NCBI RefSeq assembly: GCF_008923365.1
Contig: NZ_WBMR01000017.1
Location: 20,065 to 84,064 of the forward strand
DNA from: Actinomadura montaniterrae
GTDB lineage: Bacteria; Actinomycetota; Actinomycetes; Streptosporangiales; Streptosporangiaceae
Direction of reading: 5' to 3'
Length of the DNA: 64,000 nt
Shown: positions 34,635 through 43,363 of the stretch, in pieces
Layout of the letters: every line of letters begins with the position of its first letter
How positions within the stretch are numbered: the stretch's first letter is position 1
Notes under the pieces: model-generated
Databases searched by the model: none
What the model saw: only the letters and a program-made list of their open reading frames with translations
Told to the model about the DNA's origin: nothing
Made by a program: the position numbers and the translations under genes

Positions 34635-35233
34635 ATGAGTGAGTCGAGTGGGGCGCACGGCGATGACACGTCCGTCATCGAGCGGTCGCCGCGGGAACCC
34701 GAGGCCTTCGCCGAAGTCTGCCGCCGGTACGCCACCGGACATCAAGCGATACGTGATGCGCCGGCTGGGTGCCGTTGCCGACGAGGACGTCGTGGCCGGG
34801 ACGTTCCTGGCGACATTCCGTCAGCGGGACGGTACGACCTGCCACGCGCCAACACGTGGCCGTGGTTGTACGGAATCGCCACCAACCTGATGGGACGGCA
34901 TGTGCGCACGGAGGTGCAGCAACTGCGCGTCCTGGAGCGGATGGGCACCGACCCGGTCGTGGTCCCGTTCACCGAGCGAAGTAGCGAGCGGCTCAGCGCG
35001 GCGGCGTCACGTCGGGCGCCGGCTGGTGCGCTGATCGGACTTCCCGCTGGGGCACCACGACCCGCTGCTGCTCTTGGCCAGGGGTGACCTCAACTACAAC
35101 AAAACCGCACAGGCCTTCAACGTGCGCGTGGGCACAGTGCGGTCCCGCATCAAACGCCCCCGCACCACGCTCCGAAAGCAACTCGGTGCGCCCCCTTCTG
35201 AGAACTTCGCCTGCGAGGGGCCCGTCCATGAAT
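34635..35233 (+). pseudogene. Decayed ECF sigma factor
   Basis: The gene begins MSESSGAHGDDTSVIERSPR at 34635, with FAEVCRRYA typical of ECF region 2. A frameshift near 34730 moves IKRYVMRRLGAVADEDVVAG into another frame, a second shift returns to NTWPWLYGIATNLMGRHVRT, and a third gives LLLLARGDLNYNKTAQAFNV and VGTVRSRIKR (region 4) before ending at 35233. Three shifts make it inactive. It sat just before a CU044_5270-type gene, the usual partner arrangement. Confidence 0.75.
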
Positions 35234-36270
35234 GAAATGACCGAGCTCGAGCAGTTCCGCTCGGATGTGCCGGGACTCGGCATGGCCGACGTGCACGCCG
35301 AGGAGCGCCGGCTGCTGAGCGTGTTGCAGGACTCGGCCCCGCGTCCCGAAGATCCCACAGCACGCGGTCCGAGGCGCGCCCCGGAGGCACCAGCTCCGAA
35401 TCGGCCTGAGCGAGGCCGGTCTGGCGGCCGCCGCATTGGCGGCCGCGGCCGGTCGTGGTCACACAAGCGGGGACCCAGAGCCCTCCCCGATCGTCCATAC
35501 GATGCCGGTGGCGTTGGTGCAGGTTCTCGAGCGAGCCGCAGACAACGCGGCCATGACCCCGGAACTACGCCCCAAGCCCAGGCAGTTCCTGGTGATCGAG
35601 TCGCGGAGCATGAACCCGTCGAACGCAGCACGGGCGGTCACAAGGAGCGGTATCCGGAGCGGACGAAGAGCAAAGATCTGGCTGCCCGTCGAAGGCGACG
35701 CCACGCCCGGCGTCGCCCAAGTAGAGGTCCTGGCGCCGAAGCCGTACCCGGGTTGGCCGATCCCGCCCGAGGCTCGCCAGAATGTCGGGCGGAGCGCGCC
35801 GGAGAGGATCGGAGGCGGCGACAATCGCGCGAGTACCCCCGAAGCGATTACTCCCATTTGAGCCGCCTGCCGACTGACCCGGCGAAAATGTACCAGCACT
35901 GTACACAGGTCCGGGGATGGACCCACACGCCGACGTGGTGGCCTGGCAGAACGCAGGAAACATGCTCAGCGGTGCCTACATGCCCGCCGCGCAGCGGGCG
36001 GCGTTGTCCCGGGCCGCGGGTGCGACCCATGGCGTGACCACCGTCGGCCGCGCTGTGGACGCGGCGGGCCGGACCGGTGTCGCCATGGTGCTGACCACTC
36101 CCGACAGCAGAATCCGCGACGAGTATATTTTCGATCAGGACACCTACCAGTACCTGGGCCAGCGTGTCGTCGTCACGAACGCCGATCAGGGGAGCACCGG
36201 TCGGCACCGTGCCGACCAACTCCGCGCAGCCAAAGGTCTCCGTCGCCGACCGCGCCCCGGCGGTGGGCTG
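35228..36270 (+). pseudogene. Decayed CU044_5270-family gene
   Basis: It starts MNEMTELEQFRSDVPGLGMA. Family landmarks then appear in shifting frames: RPKPRQFLVIESRSM, KIWLPVEGDATPGV, APKPYPGWPIPPEA, DYSHLSRLPTDPAKMYQH, LSGAYMPAAQRAALSRAAG and VGRAVDAAGRTGVA, and finally IRDEYIFDQDTYQYLG. This membrane-anchored family is commonly encoded with ECF sigma factors in Streptosporangiales and may act as the anti-sigma or sensor. The expected membrane helix near residue 60 is not visible. At least three frameshifts are present. Confidence 0.75.
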
Positions 36271-36289
36271 ACCCGTGATGGGCTGATCA

Positions 36290-36760
36290 GCGCCGAGCCG
36301 GGGTCGGGGACTTCCTCCGGCCACGGCTCAGCCGTCCGCAGAAACAGAAACGGTGGGATCGTTTACATGGGTGACCTTCCGAATGGACGCGAAGCGTCCC
36401 GAGACGACGAGCCGAGCCGGGCGACCGCGCGAACTCGGTCTCAGAATTGGCGATGAGCGCGCCGCCCCGTCCGGCCGCCGCCATCGGCTCCGCCGGCACC
36501 CCGGGGCGCAAACCGATCACGTAGTCGGCGTCCAATGTGCTGGCCGCGGCCACGCATCCAGCGGGCAGAGCCCGTACGGCCCTTCGAAAACACGACTTCC
36601 CTGGGGATGAGCGAAGCGAAGGCGTGGACCACCATCTGGTCCTTCGTCACCTCCACGGCATCAATGGCCCTGCGGGCCACGGCGGTGCTGGTGAAATCGG
36701 GAACCTCTTGGATGCCGGCGCTTGTCGTAGACCGTCACTCGGGTACCTGCCGAGCGCCCG
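36290..36760 (-). pseudogene. Decayed second copy of the CpaF-like gene
   Basis: Read leftward, the DNA encodes GTRVTVYDK, a frameshift, then RRAIDAVE, then after an internal deletion VVHAFASLIP, and finally STLDADYVIGLRPGVPAEPM and AAAGRGGALIANSE. These match, in order, segments of the CpaF-like protein at 13937-15163 (GTRVTVVDK, SRAIEAVE, VVRAFAALVP, SPLDADYAIGIRPGVPAEPM). The segment just before the P-loop-like site is deleted. It is the remains of a second such gene, at the outer edge of the secretion-like region. Confidence 0.78.
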
Positions 36761-36779
36761 ACCATTCGCACCCGCTGCT

Positions 36780-36946
36780 TCACCCCGCTGCCGCACCGCT
36801 GGGTCGTCGAACGCACCATGGCCTGGCTCATGCCGCACCGCCGCCTGGCCCGCGACTACGAAACCCTCCCGGCCAGCTCCACCGTGATCCACATCACCAT
36901 AATAACCAGGGACCAAACAGAAACCGCAGAATCAAACGTCCGCTAA
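36780..36946 (+). pseudogene. IS5-type transposase fragment (3' end)
   Basis: The frame [20 protein letters not shown] continues with RDYETLPAS and ends in TAA at 36944-36946. It is the last part of an IS5-type transposase, distinct in sequence from the fragment at 22425-22849. A second element is inserted exactly at its end. Confidence 0.65.
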
Positions 36947-37830
36947 GAGGTCATATCAAAATGTGTATGTGGCGCGATATGGAATGATGGTCGGGTGTGG
37001 TGTGGGTGGGTGCGTAAGGGCGAGCAGCCCCCGTGGATCGTGCCTGACAGCCTGTGGGAGCGGATCGAGCCGCTGCTGCCGAAGGTGGAGCGCGTAAGCG
37101 CCACGCTGGGCGTAAGGGACTGGACGACCGCAAGGTGCTGTGCGGGATCCTGTTCGTGCTGCACACCGGGATCCGGTGGGAGTTCGTGCCCCAGGAGCTG
37201 GGGTTCGGGCATGACGTGCTTGCAGCGGCTGGCCGAGTGGCACCGGGCCCGGTGTATGGGAGCCGCTGCACCGGCTGCCCCGGGAAGAACTGCAGGCCGC
37301 TGGGCAGCTGGACTGGTTCCGGGCGATGATCGACAGCTCCCACGTCCGGGCTTTGAAGGGCGGCCCAACACCGGGCCGAGCCCGGTAGACCGCGGCTGGG
37401 CTCCAAGCACCACCTGCTGACCGACGGCCGTGGCACCCCGCTCACTGTGTCGCTGACCGGCGGGAACCGCAACAACGTCACCCAGTTGATGCCGCTGCTG
37501 GAGGCAGTGCACCCGTCCGGGGCCGGATCGGCCGCCCCCGGCGAAGACCCGGACGGCTGCTGGCCGACCGCGGCTACGACCACGACAAATACCGGCGCCT
37601 GGTCTGGGCCAGGGCATCAAACCGGTCATCGCCCGCCGCGGCACCCCACGAGGGTCCGGCCTGGGCGTCCACCGCTGCGCCGTCGAACGCACCCTCGGCC
37701 TGCTGCACTGGTTCCGCCGCTCACGCATCCCGCTGGGAGATCCGCGACGACATCCACGAGAGCCTTCATGACCACCGCCGCAGCCATCATCTGCTGGCGA
37801 CGCCTCGTCCGCTGATTCTGTTACGACCTC
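36947..37830 (+). mobile_element. IS5/IS427-like insertion sequence, inactive
   Basis: The element is about 884 bases. Its ends are imperfect inverted repeats: GAGGTCATATCAAAAT at the left and, on the other strand, GAGGTCGTAACAGAAT at the right (13 of 16 identical). A TAA triplet flanks both sides (36944-36946 and 37831-37833), as expected for the short target duplication of this group. The single transposase gene inside is frameshifted. The insertion created a nested arrangement with the older transposase fragment on its left. Confidence 0.75.
36995..37815 (+). pseudogene. Frameshifted IS5/IS427-type transposase
   Basis: From GTG 36995 the frame gives VPDSLWERIEPLLPKVER. A shift gives RKGLDDRKVLCGILFVLHTG and IRWEFVPQELGFG, another gives CLQRLAEWHRA, another DWFRAMIDSSHVRAL, then LGSKHHLLTDGRGTPLTVS (DDE domain) and GGNRNNVTQL. 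Later segments LLADRGYDHDKYRRL and VERTLGLLHWFRRL lie in other frames. All parts of an IS427-type DDE transposase are present but at least four frameshifts prevent expression. Confidence 0.75.
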
Positions 37831-38027
37831 TAAGGCCGGCCGAGCTGCCCTCTCGATGAGACCGGGCCTTCGACAACGCCGGTTTCCGGAGCATGCGGAC
37901 GAACGGGTGCCGGGCCGGGAATTTGCAGCAGGGCGGTCAAGCGCGCGTGGTCAAGACGCTGCGTTCCAGGACGGTTCCCTGTGGGCCCCGATAAGGATTT
38001 CGGGTCATACCGGCTAAGGAGAGCCTC

Positions 38028-38231
38028 GTGTACACCGCCAGCGCCACCGCCGTCACGGTCGTCAGAAACGAGACGAAGACCTACAAGCGCTCGTGCAGGC
38101 ACGCGCATCTCACGGAGGCGAGGGCGGAACGCTGCGCACGGCATCTGGAGGACGAGCTCCGGGAGTTGGCCGGCGACCACGCCGACCGACTGACGATCAC
38201 CCGCACGGTCAGCCGGACGGGCGCCCAGTGA
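38028..38231 (+). CDS. Small basic protein of unknown function
   Basis: A 67-residue frame starting with GTG at 38028, five bases after AAGGAGA. The product is charged and predicted largely helical in the middle (LTEARAERCARHLEDELREL) with two Cys and two His (KRSCRHAH, ERCARH) that could bind a metal, although this is only a guess. The ends (YTASATAVTVVRNE and LTITRTVSRTG) look like beta strands. No family was recognised. The good ribosome site is the main support. Confidence 0.5.
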   Translation: MYTASATAVTVVRNETKTYKRSCRHAHLTEARAERCARHLEDELRELAGDHADRLTITRTVSRTGAQ

Positions 38232-38603
38232 TCACGGGTGACGGAGCCGGCCCCCGGTCGAAAACGCTTGCAGAATGCGGGGCCCCATCCGTGCCGGAGC
38301 GGCGGGCGAACTGGTCGGATCAGTGAGGGCTCGGGAGGCGTCCACTGGGCGGCGTCATCGGATCTGGGTGCCATTGGCCTTGCCCTCCCCGCCGTCACGG
38401 CGACCGGAACGGTGGCGGGGCTCGGGCGCCGCAGCATGGCCGGTGTCGCTTCCGGTACTGAGCCATCCGCTCCATCCGGCGGTGCGCGCCGCACGCGGGC
38501 TGCGCTGAGACCTCCTACCGTGTCGCCGAGCATGTCGTGACCGGTCACGACATGCGGCACGGAGTACCAACGGCGTGCCGGCAGGGACGAGGTGGGCAGA
38601 TAT

Positions 38604-38643
38604 CGGGTGGTTGCCCCTCCGACGGAAAAGGGGCAACCACCCG
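38604..38643. terminator. 14-pair hairpin
   Basis: CGGGTGGTTGCCCC and GGGGCAACCACCCG form a perfect 14-pair stem with a 12-base loop. There is no T-run. It is a likely Rho-independent-like or bidirectional actinomycete terminator. Confidence 0.55.
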
Positions 38644-38671
38644 GGATACGCCGAACGGCGTTTCCACATAT

Positions 38672-38689
38672 GAGGGGAGGCCTCCCCTC
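38672..38689. terminator. 18-base perfect palindrome
   Basis: GAGGGGAGGCCTCCCCTC is perfectly self-complementary. It lies 80 bases beyond the leftward lipoprotein gene, before the 14-pair hairpin. It may help termination or bind a dimeric protein. Confidence 0.4.
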
Positions 38690-38769
38690 GCACAGATGGA
38701 CCGTCCGGTCGACGGGTGGCGCCGCAACCCGTTGTGAGCGGCGACACGTTCAAGCAGCGACGCCGCCCT

Positions 38770-39696
38770 TTACCGTCTTTCGGGCTGCCAGGTCATCGTG
38801 GGGATGCCGGGCCTGGAAGGCCGGGGCCGGCTTTGCACAGGGCCGCCGAAGGAGTACTCGACCCTGTGCATGTGCCATTCGCCGTCCCCGGTCTCCACGG
38901 TCTCCGAATAGACGGGAAGCCGGGTCTGCGGATCGATGTAACGGACGATGTCCAAGGCGGACACACCCGCGGCCAGCAAGCCGTACGGGTGGGTAGTCGC
39001 ATCGAGTTCGGTGTACTTGAAGGCGTCCAGGTACATTCCCGCGCCGATGGGGTCCCCGCCGCCGTACACGTGCGGCGTCACCGCGATCTCAAGGCGAACG
39101 TACTGCTTGCCGGCCCGTTCGACGATGCTCTTCCCGCGGGCGCTGATCAATCCCTGGTAGCCGGAGAGCTGCTGGACGAAAATGTCGGCCTGCTGCTGCG
39201 TCAGGCCGCCGACGCCCAGCCCGTCATTGAGCCAGGCCTGGTCCGCGAGAGACGGGCACTGGTCGCCTTTCAGACTCCAGCGGCCCACGCCCGAGAAGAA
39301 CCAGTACTGGGACCTGCTCGGGCACCATGACGCCCACGCGACGGTCGGCCGCCCATCGGCCACGATCACCTCGGACTTCTCCATGCGCACGTTCTTGGTC
39401 CGGTAGTCGATGCCGGAGGCCACGGCCTCGCGCCTTCCACCGGGATAGGCCTCCTTGGTCGAGTAGTACTCCTGGACCAGATTGACGGAAGGCTGCAGTG
39501 CTTGCCGCCGCAGTGAATCCAGATAGAGCTCGCGCGCGTCCCCGCCCGCCGCGGCGGCCGCTCCGTTATTGGCGGCAGCCGCGGTATCGGACGCCTGTGG
39601 CCTTTCTCCGCGATCGCCTGCCCTCCCGTTGATCACTCCGCAGCCGCAGGCTCCCGCCAGCAGCGTCAGTACCAGACCGTGTCGAAGAAGACGCAC
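38770..39696 (-). CDS. Secreted lipoprotein of unknown function
   Basis: A 308-residue exported protein. The start is GTG at 39696, six bases after AAAGGAG; an upstream ATG would give an extra cytosolic lead that does not fit a signal peptide. The signal (LLRHGLVLTLLAGACGC) ends in a lipobox-like LAGAC. The Ala-rich linker leads to a folded domain of about 240 residues with RRQALQPSVNLVQEYYSTKE, SQYWFFSGVGRWSLKGDQCP, and near the end DIVRYIDPQTRLPVYSETVE and GEWHMHRVEYSF. The latter resembles LppX/LolA-like or RseB-like lipid-handling folds, but this is weak. It lies 80 bases after the GAF gene and probably belongs to the conservon operon. Confidence 0.7.
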   Translation of the reverse strand: MRLLRHGLVLTLLAGACGCGVINGRAGDRGERPQASDTAAAANNGAAAAAGGDARELYLDSLRRQALQPSVNLVQEYYSTKEAYPGGRREAVASGIDYRTKNVRMEKSEVIVADGRPTVAWASWCPSRSQYWFFSGVGRWSLKGDQCPSLADQAWLNDGLGVGGLTQQQADIFVQQLSGYQGLISARGKSIVERAGKQYVRLEIAVTPHVYGGGDPIGAGMYLDAFKYTELDATTHPYGLLAAGVSALDIVRYIDPQTRLPVYSETVETGDGEWHMHRVEYSFGGPVQSRPRPSRPGIPTMTWQPERR

Positions 39697-39776
39697 CGCA
39701 CACTCCTTTCCCCTCATCCCCGCGGAGACGTCCACACCACGCGAATATCTTCAGCAAGAGCCATAGCGGAGGGCGC

Positions 39777-40346
39777 TCACGTTTCCGTAGCCGCCCGGCT
39801 CGTGGCCGGACGTCTCCCCCGGGCCGCCCTGCGCTCAATCTTCTCCATCAACTCGGCCGCCTGGGCCTTGATGAACGCGACCTCTTCCTCCCCCCAATCG
39901 CGGGGCTTGGTGTCGATGACGGCGACGGTCCCCAGGACCACCGTCCCATCCATTAGCGGAGCCCCCAGATAGGAGCGGGCCCCGATCGCGTCCACCACCG
40001 GGTTGCCGGCGAAGATGTGGTAATCCATCACCTCATCGAGTGCCAGCACGCGCTTGCGCGCCTGCACGTAGATGCAGAAGCCGCTGTCACAGGACATGAC
40101 CCGCGAGGAATCGTCCTCCGGGTCGTCCGGCGCAGGATGGAACCCGGCGAAGTACTGCCGCTCCGGCCCGATGATGTTGACTCCCGCGATCGGTGCGTCA
40201 AGATTCCGTGCCAGAGCCGTGGCGAACGCGTCGAATTCCGGGGACGGCTGCTCGCGCAGGAGACCGAGTTCCCGTAACCGGGCGGTACGACGATCCACGT
40301 CCGTGTCGACGGGGGTGACGAATCGGAGAGCGGAGGAAGGGTTCAT
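39777..40346 (-). CDS. GAF-domain protein of the conservon
   Basis: The 189-residue protein consists of one GAF domain (about 25-175). Landmarks are ATALARNLDAPIAGVNIIGP, the CDSGFCIYVQARKRVLAL segment, and NPVVDAIGARSYLGAPLMDG followed by VVLGTVAVIDTKPRDW. GAF domains bind small ligands or sense redox/light. The ATG at 40346 lies four bases after AAGGAGTC and 10 bases after the cvnC stop. Conservons normally have a GTPase gene (cvnD) here; this GAF protein takes that place. Two Cys in CDSGFC might make it a redox sensor. Confidence 0.82.
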   Translation of the reverse strand: MNPSSALRFVTPVDTDVDRRTARLRELGLLREQPSPEFDAFATALARNLDAPIAGVNIIGPERQYFAGFHPAPDDPEDDSSRVMSCDSGFCIYVQARKRVLALDEVMDYHIFAGNPVVDAIGARSYLGAPLMDGTVVLGTVAVIDTKPRDWGEEEVAFIKAQAAELMEKIERRAARGRRPATSRAATET

Positions 40347-40356
40347 CGGTGACTCC

Positions 40357-40728
40357 TTAAATTTGCTGTAGACCATCGAGCAGCTTTTCCAATAGATCCC
40401 GCCCGTAGATGCCGGCCGGAGAAGGCGGAGCCTGCGCGGTGACGGCTCCGCAGTCCACGAGATCCGCCACGAGGACCTTCACCACAGCAACCGGAAGACG
40501 CATGCGCGCAGCTACCTCGGCCACCGAGATCGGCATGCGGCAAAGCCGGAGCGCCTGGACGTGCTCCGGTTCCAGACCCGACACGGCACGGCCGGTGGCG
40601 AGCATCAGCGAAAGCAGGTCCAGCTCGACCTTCGGACGGGTCCGGCCCCCGTTCATCGTGTACAGGCGGACCAGCGGGCCGGCGGCATCGTCGAGCCAGA
40701 CCTCGTCTTCGCCGACGCCCACCGTCAC
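40357..40728 (-). CDS. cvnC: DUF742 protein, conservon component C
   Basis: The 123-residue protein has the DUF742 pattern: WLDDAAGPLVRLYTMNGGRT near the start, then LEPEHVQALRLCRMPISVAE and RMRLPVAVVKVLVADLVDCG, the latter a winged-helix-like fold. It ends in LLEKLLDGLQ. The GTG start overlaps the cvnB stop (GTGA). CvnC proteins work with the kinase-like CvnA and the roadblock protein CvnB in a membrane-linked signalling complex resembling eukaryotic G-protein systems. Confidence 0.88.
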   Translation of the reverse strand: MTVGVGEDEVWLDDAAGPLVRLYTMNGGRTRPKVELDLLSLMLATGRAVSGLEPEHVQALRLCRMPISVAEVAARMRLPVAVVKVLVADLVDCGAVTAQAPPSPAGIYGRDLLEKLLDGLQQI

Positions 40729-41156
40729 CGCATCCGCTCGCCGGCGGTGGCGGCCGCCGAACGTGTGGCCGTGTCCAGGAAGGGGCGGACGGAGCCGATC
40801 AGGCGGGACATCTCGAATCCGACGACGGCCGGATCGGCGCTCCCGTCCGCCAGGACCGCCAGCACCGAATTGTACCCGGCCCACGAAATGAAGAGCTGAC
40901 TGGAGTGGAGCTCCGCCGCGATCTGGCGGACTTCGGAACCGCCATCGAATTCAGCACTGGCGGACCGCGTCATGGAGAAAAGCCCGGAGGCGAGCGCCGC
41001 CAGGTATTCCGCGTTCGTGCGCTCAAGGCCGTGCATGGCCTTCGTCAATCCGTCCGAGGACAGCAGGACGCACCCGCGGATCGCGGGGACTTCGTCCGCC
41101 AGCCCCTTGAGGAGCCAGGCCAAATCCGAAGAGTGATTCTGCGCGAAACCGGACAT
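40725..41156 (-). CDS. cvnB: Roadblock/LC7 protein, conservon component B
   Basis: A 143-residue roadblock/LC7 domain protein (LAWLLKGLADEVPAIRGCVL, SSDGLTKAMHGLERTNAEYL, and SAEFDGGSEVRQIAAE). In conservons such proteins regulate a small GTPase. It lies 27 bases after cvnA and overlaps cvnC. The usual partner GTPase is not encoded in this cluster. Confidence 0.9.
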   Translation of the reverse strand: MSGFAQNHSSDLAWLLKGLADEVPAIRGCVLLSSDGLTKAMHGLERTNAEYLAALASGLFSMTRSASAEFDGGSEVRQIAAELHSSQLFISWAGYNSVLAVLADGSADPAVVGFEMSRLIGSVRPFLDTATRSAAATAGERMR

Positions 41157-41183
41157 TGAATACTCCTTACGACTCGCCCTGCA

Positions 41184-42743
41184 TTACGCGCCGGCACTTT
41201 TCGGGTCGTTCCCCGGAGTGGCCCCGTCGCCATCGCGCAAGCCCTTGCGGAAAGCGGCCATCAGCGCATGGTTCGGCTGGATATCGGCGACGCCGATCGG
41301 TGCCGCGGCCGCGGCGGGCGGCTCGGGCACCGGCCTGCCCTGCGCTCGCCGCCTCGGCAGCCCCGGACGCCCGTCGACGTTCATCGGGGGCGTGGCCGAA
41401 GGGTGGCCGTCCGGCGGGAAGGCGGTGGTCGCTTGCTGCTCCCTCCGCTGCCCAGACGGCCCGCTCGGGTACGCGCCGACCGGAGGCGCCGGGTGTGCGC
41501 CGATCCCCGGCGTTTCCGCACCGATCAACTCGTTCGGGATCACGACCACGGCCTGCGTGCCACCGTAGATGTTCGTCCGCAACTCGACTCTGATCTTGTG
41601 CCGACAGGAGAGGGCGGACACCACGAGCAGCCCGATCCGGCTCTCCTTCACGAGCCGGCCGGTGTCAATTCTCTGCCCGCCCGTGAGGAGGTCGTTCAGC
41701 CGACGCCGGGTGTCGGCGGGTATGCCGAGCCCGCGGTCCTCGATCTCGACGGCGATGCCGGCGGTCACCGTCTCGGCGCGAACGAGCACCTCCGTCCCCG
41801 GCGGGGCGAATTTCGTGGCGTTCTCGACGAGCTCCGCGAGCAGGTGGACGACGTCGGCAACCGCGCTCCCGTCGAGCGATCCATCGACGGGGAGGACCAC
41901 CTTGACCCGGTCGTAGTGCTCTACCTCGGCGATGGCCGACCGAACCACCTCGTACACCGACACCGGCCTGCTCCATTGACGGCGCGGGGCGGCGCCGCCG
42001 ATGACAGCGAGGCTCTCTGCCTGACGGCGCACGCGTGCGGTGAGATGATCGACCTTGAAGAGCCCCTTCAGCAGCTCCGGATCCTCGACCCGCCCCTCCA
42101 TCTCGTCCAGACGCTGAAGCGCCCGGTGCAGCAGGGTCTGCATCCGCAAAGAGAGTTTGACGAACATGTCGACTCCGCTCTCCGGAGCCTCCCGCGCCGA
42201 CGAAGCCGCCGACTCGACGAGCGCGTTCCACGCTTCCTTCTGGGACTCCCTCAACTCCCACGCAAGATGCGTGACGGGATCCGCTGCCGGGGCAGGCGGG
42301 GAGGCGCCAGGACGATGAGGCGGAATCTCCCCGATCGCGATCTGCCTCTTCAATTCCCGCACTTCCTCCCGGCCGCTGAATACCAGGGACGTCAACTCGT
42401 TCAGGCGCAGGTGGGCCGACTCGGTTTCCGGCAGCGGGGCAGAGGCCGTCAAGCGCCCGCGCCAGGCGGGCGTCGCCGCAGAGACGACCGTGCCGTACAG
42501 GATGAGAACTGCCGCTGCCCCAACGAGGCCGAGTGCGAAGCGGGCCCTGTGCGAGGACGCCCCGGCCTCGATGAGGATCATTACTGCGGCCAGGCCCAGA
42601 GCCGCCATTAGGACTGACGGAAGGACGGTAAGGCCGAGCTGGACGACGCGAGCGTCGCCCAGGCGCCGCCGCCGAAGGGGGATGCCGGGAGACCGCACGC
42701 CTTGACGTTCGGCGGCGGTGTCGTGCGGTGAAAACTCAGGCAT
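41184..42743 (-). CDS. cvnA: Sensor-kinase-like protein, conservon component A
   Basis: The 519-residue protein has two membrane helices (about 35-60 and 68-92) and a helical region. The HATPase domain shows N box ELVENATKFAPPGTEV, G1 EDRGLGIP and a late box ESRIGLLVVSALS. A Pro-rich C-terminal tail follows. There is no classical phosphorylation His box, as is usual for CvnA. It probably senses at the membrane and heads the operon with cvnB, cvnC, the GAF gene and the lipoprotein gene. Promoter sequence lies in 42744-42952. Confidence 0.85.
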   Translation of the reverse strand: MPEFSPHDTAAERQGVRSPGIPLRRRRLGDARVVQLGLTVLPSVLMAALGLAAVMILIEAGASSHRARFALGLVGAAAVLILYGTVVSAATPAWRGRLTASAPLPETESAHLRLNELTSLVFSGREEVRELKRQIAIGEIPPHRPGASPPAPAADPVTHLAWELRESQKEAWNALVESAASSAREAPESGVDMFVKLSLRMQTLLHRALQRLDEMEGRVEDPELLKGLFKVDHLTARVRRQAESLAVIGGAAPRRQWSRPVSVYEVVRSAIAEVEHYDRVKVVLPVDGSLDGSAVADVVHLLAELVENATKFAPPGTEVLVRAETVTAGIAVEIEDRGLGIPADTRRRLNDLLTGGQRIDTGRLVKESRIGLLVVSALSCRHKIRVELRTNIYGGTQAVVVIPNELIGAETPGIGAHPAPPVGAYPSGPSGQRREQQATTAFPPDGHPSATPPMNVDGRPGLPRRRAQGRPVPEPPAAAAAPIGVADIQPNHALMAAFRKGLRDGDGATPGNDPKSAGA

Positions 42744-42952
42744 CGGTGTCCTTCGCTCCGGCGGACGAGAGATAGAGATGACCGTCCTGAGTCGGATCGA
42801 AGGCGCACGAACACGTTCCGCGTGGACCAGCTGGATACGCCCACGCCGGCTGCTGTGAACCCTTGAGAATGACCTCGGGCGACTGCCTCCTAAACGATCA
42901 CTGTTTGCTCAGTGTCGGCTCCGCCAGGGCTTCCCGACGCGGGACAACCGGT

Positions 42953-43300
42953 TCAGGCTCGCGTGGAGGCTTCGAGAATGCCGCCCAGAGCCGTGCGCGC
43001 CTGGGTGAGGTCGGCTATGCGAGAGTCCATTTCGGTCAGCTGGGTTCTGAGGTGGTCGACAACGCACGCCTGGACCTCGGTGCCGTCGCCGACGAAGCAG
43101 GGCGTGAGTTCGCGGATGACCCGGGTGGGGAGCCCGGCGGCGAGCAAGGTGCGGATGCGGGTGACCGTGGCGGGCGCCTCGGGCCCGTAATGGCGGTGGC
43201 CGCCCTGGCTGCGTTGAGAAGTGAGCAGCCCCTGGGCTTCGTAGTAGCGCAGGAGCCGGACGGTCACGCCCGTCTCGCGGCAAAGCTCCCCGATCTTCAT
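42953..43300 (-). CDS. MerR-family regulator
   Basis: The 115-residue protein has the full MerR DNA-binding region (MKIGELCRETGVTVRLLRYY, EAQGLLTSQRSQGGHRHYG) followed by a dimerisation helix (TQLTEMDSRIADLTQARTAL). The short C-terminal part has a single Cys pair region (TPCFVGDG and VQACVVDH), reminiscent of metal- or redox-sensing MerR proteins but without a recognisable metal site. It is transcribed away from the monooxygenase gene, and the intergenic sequence has a MerR-type promoter reading toward that gene. Confidence 0.88.
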   Translation of the reverse strand: MKIGELCRETGVTVRLLRYYEAQGLLTSQRSQGGHRHYGPEAPATVTRIRTLLAAGLPTRVIRELTPCFVGDGTEVQACVVDHLRTQLTEMDSRIADLTQARTALGGILEASTRA

Positions 43301-43325
43301 GTGACTCACCCCATAGGCACGCGGC

Positions 43326-43356
43326 TTGAATCTCACATTGATGTCACATCTAACGT
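43326..43356 (+). promoter_or_regulatory. MerR-type promoter of the monooxygenase gene
   Basis: TTGAAT (43326-43331) and TAACGT (43351-43356) are 19 bases apart, the over-long spacing typical of MerR-controlled promoters. ACATTGATGT, an imperfect dyad, lies between them. The gene's ATG is only 8 bases after the -10 box, so the mRNA would be leaderless. Confidence 0.6.
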
Positions 43357-43363
43357 TGATCAC

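Larger units (their letters stand above)
38232..38769. other. Gap with strong hairpins between convergent genes
   Basis: This 538-base gap lies between the small plus-strand gene and the end of the leftward lipoprotein-conservon group. No gene was recognised. It contains the two strong inverted repeats listed separately, which probably end transcription from one or both sides. Confidence 0.5.
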
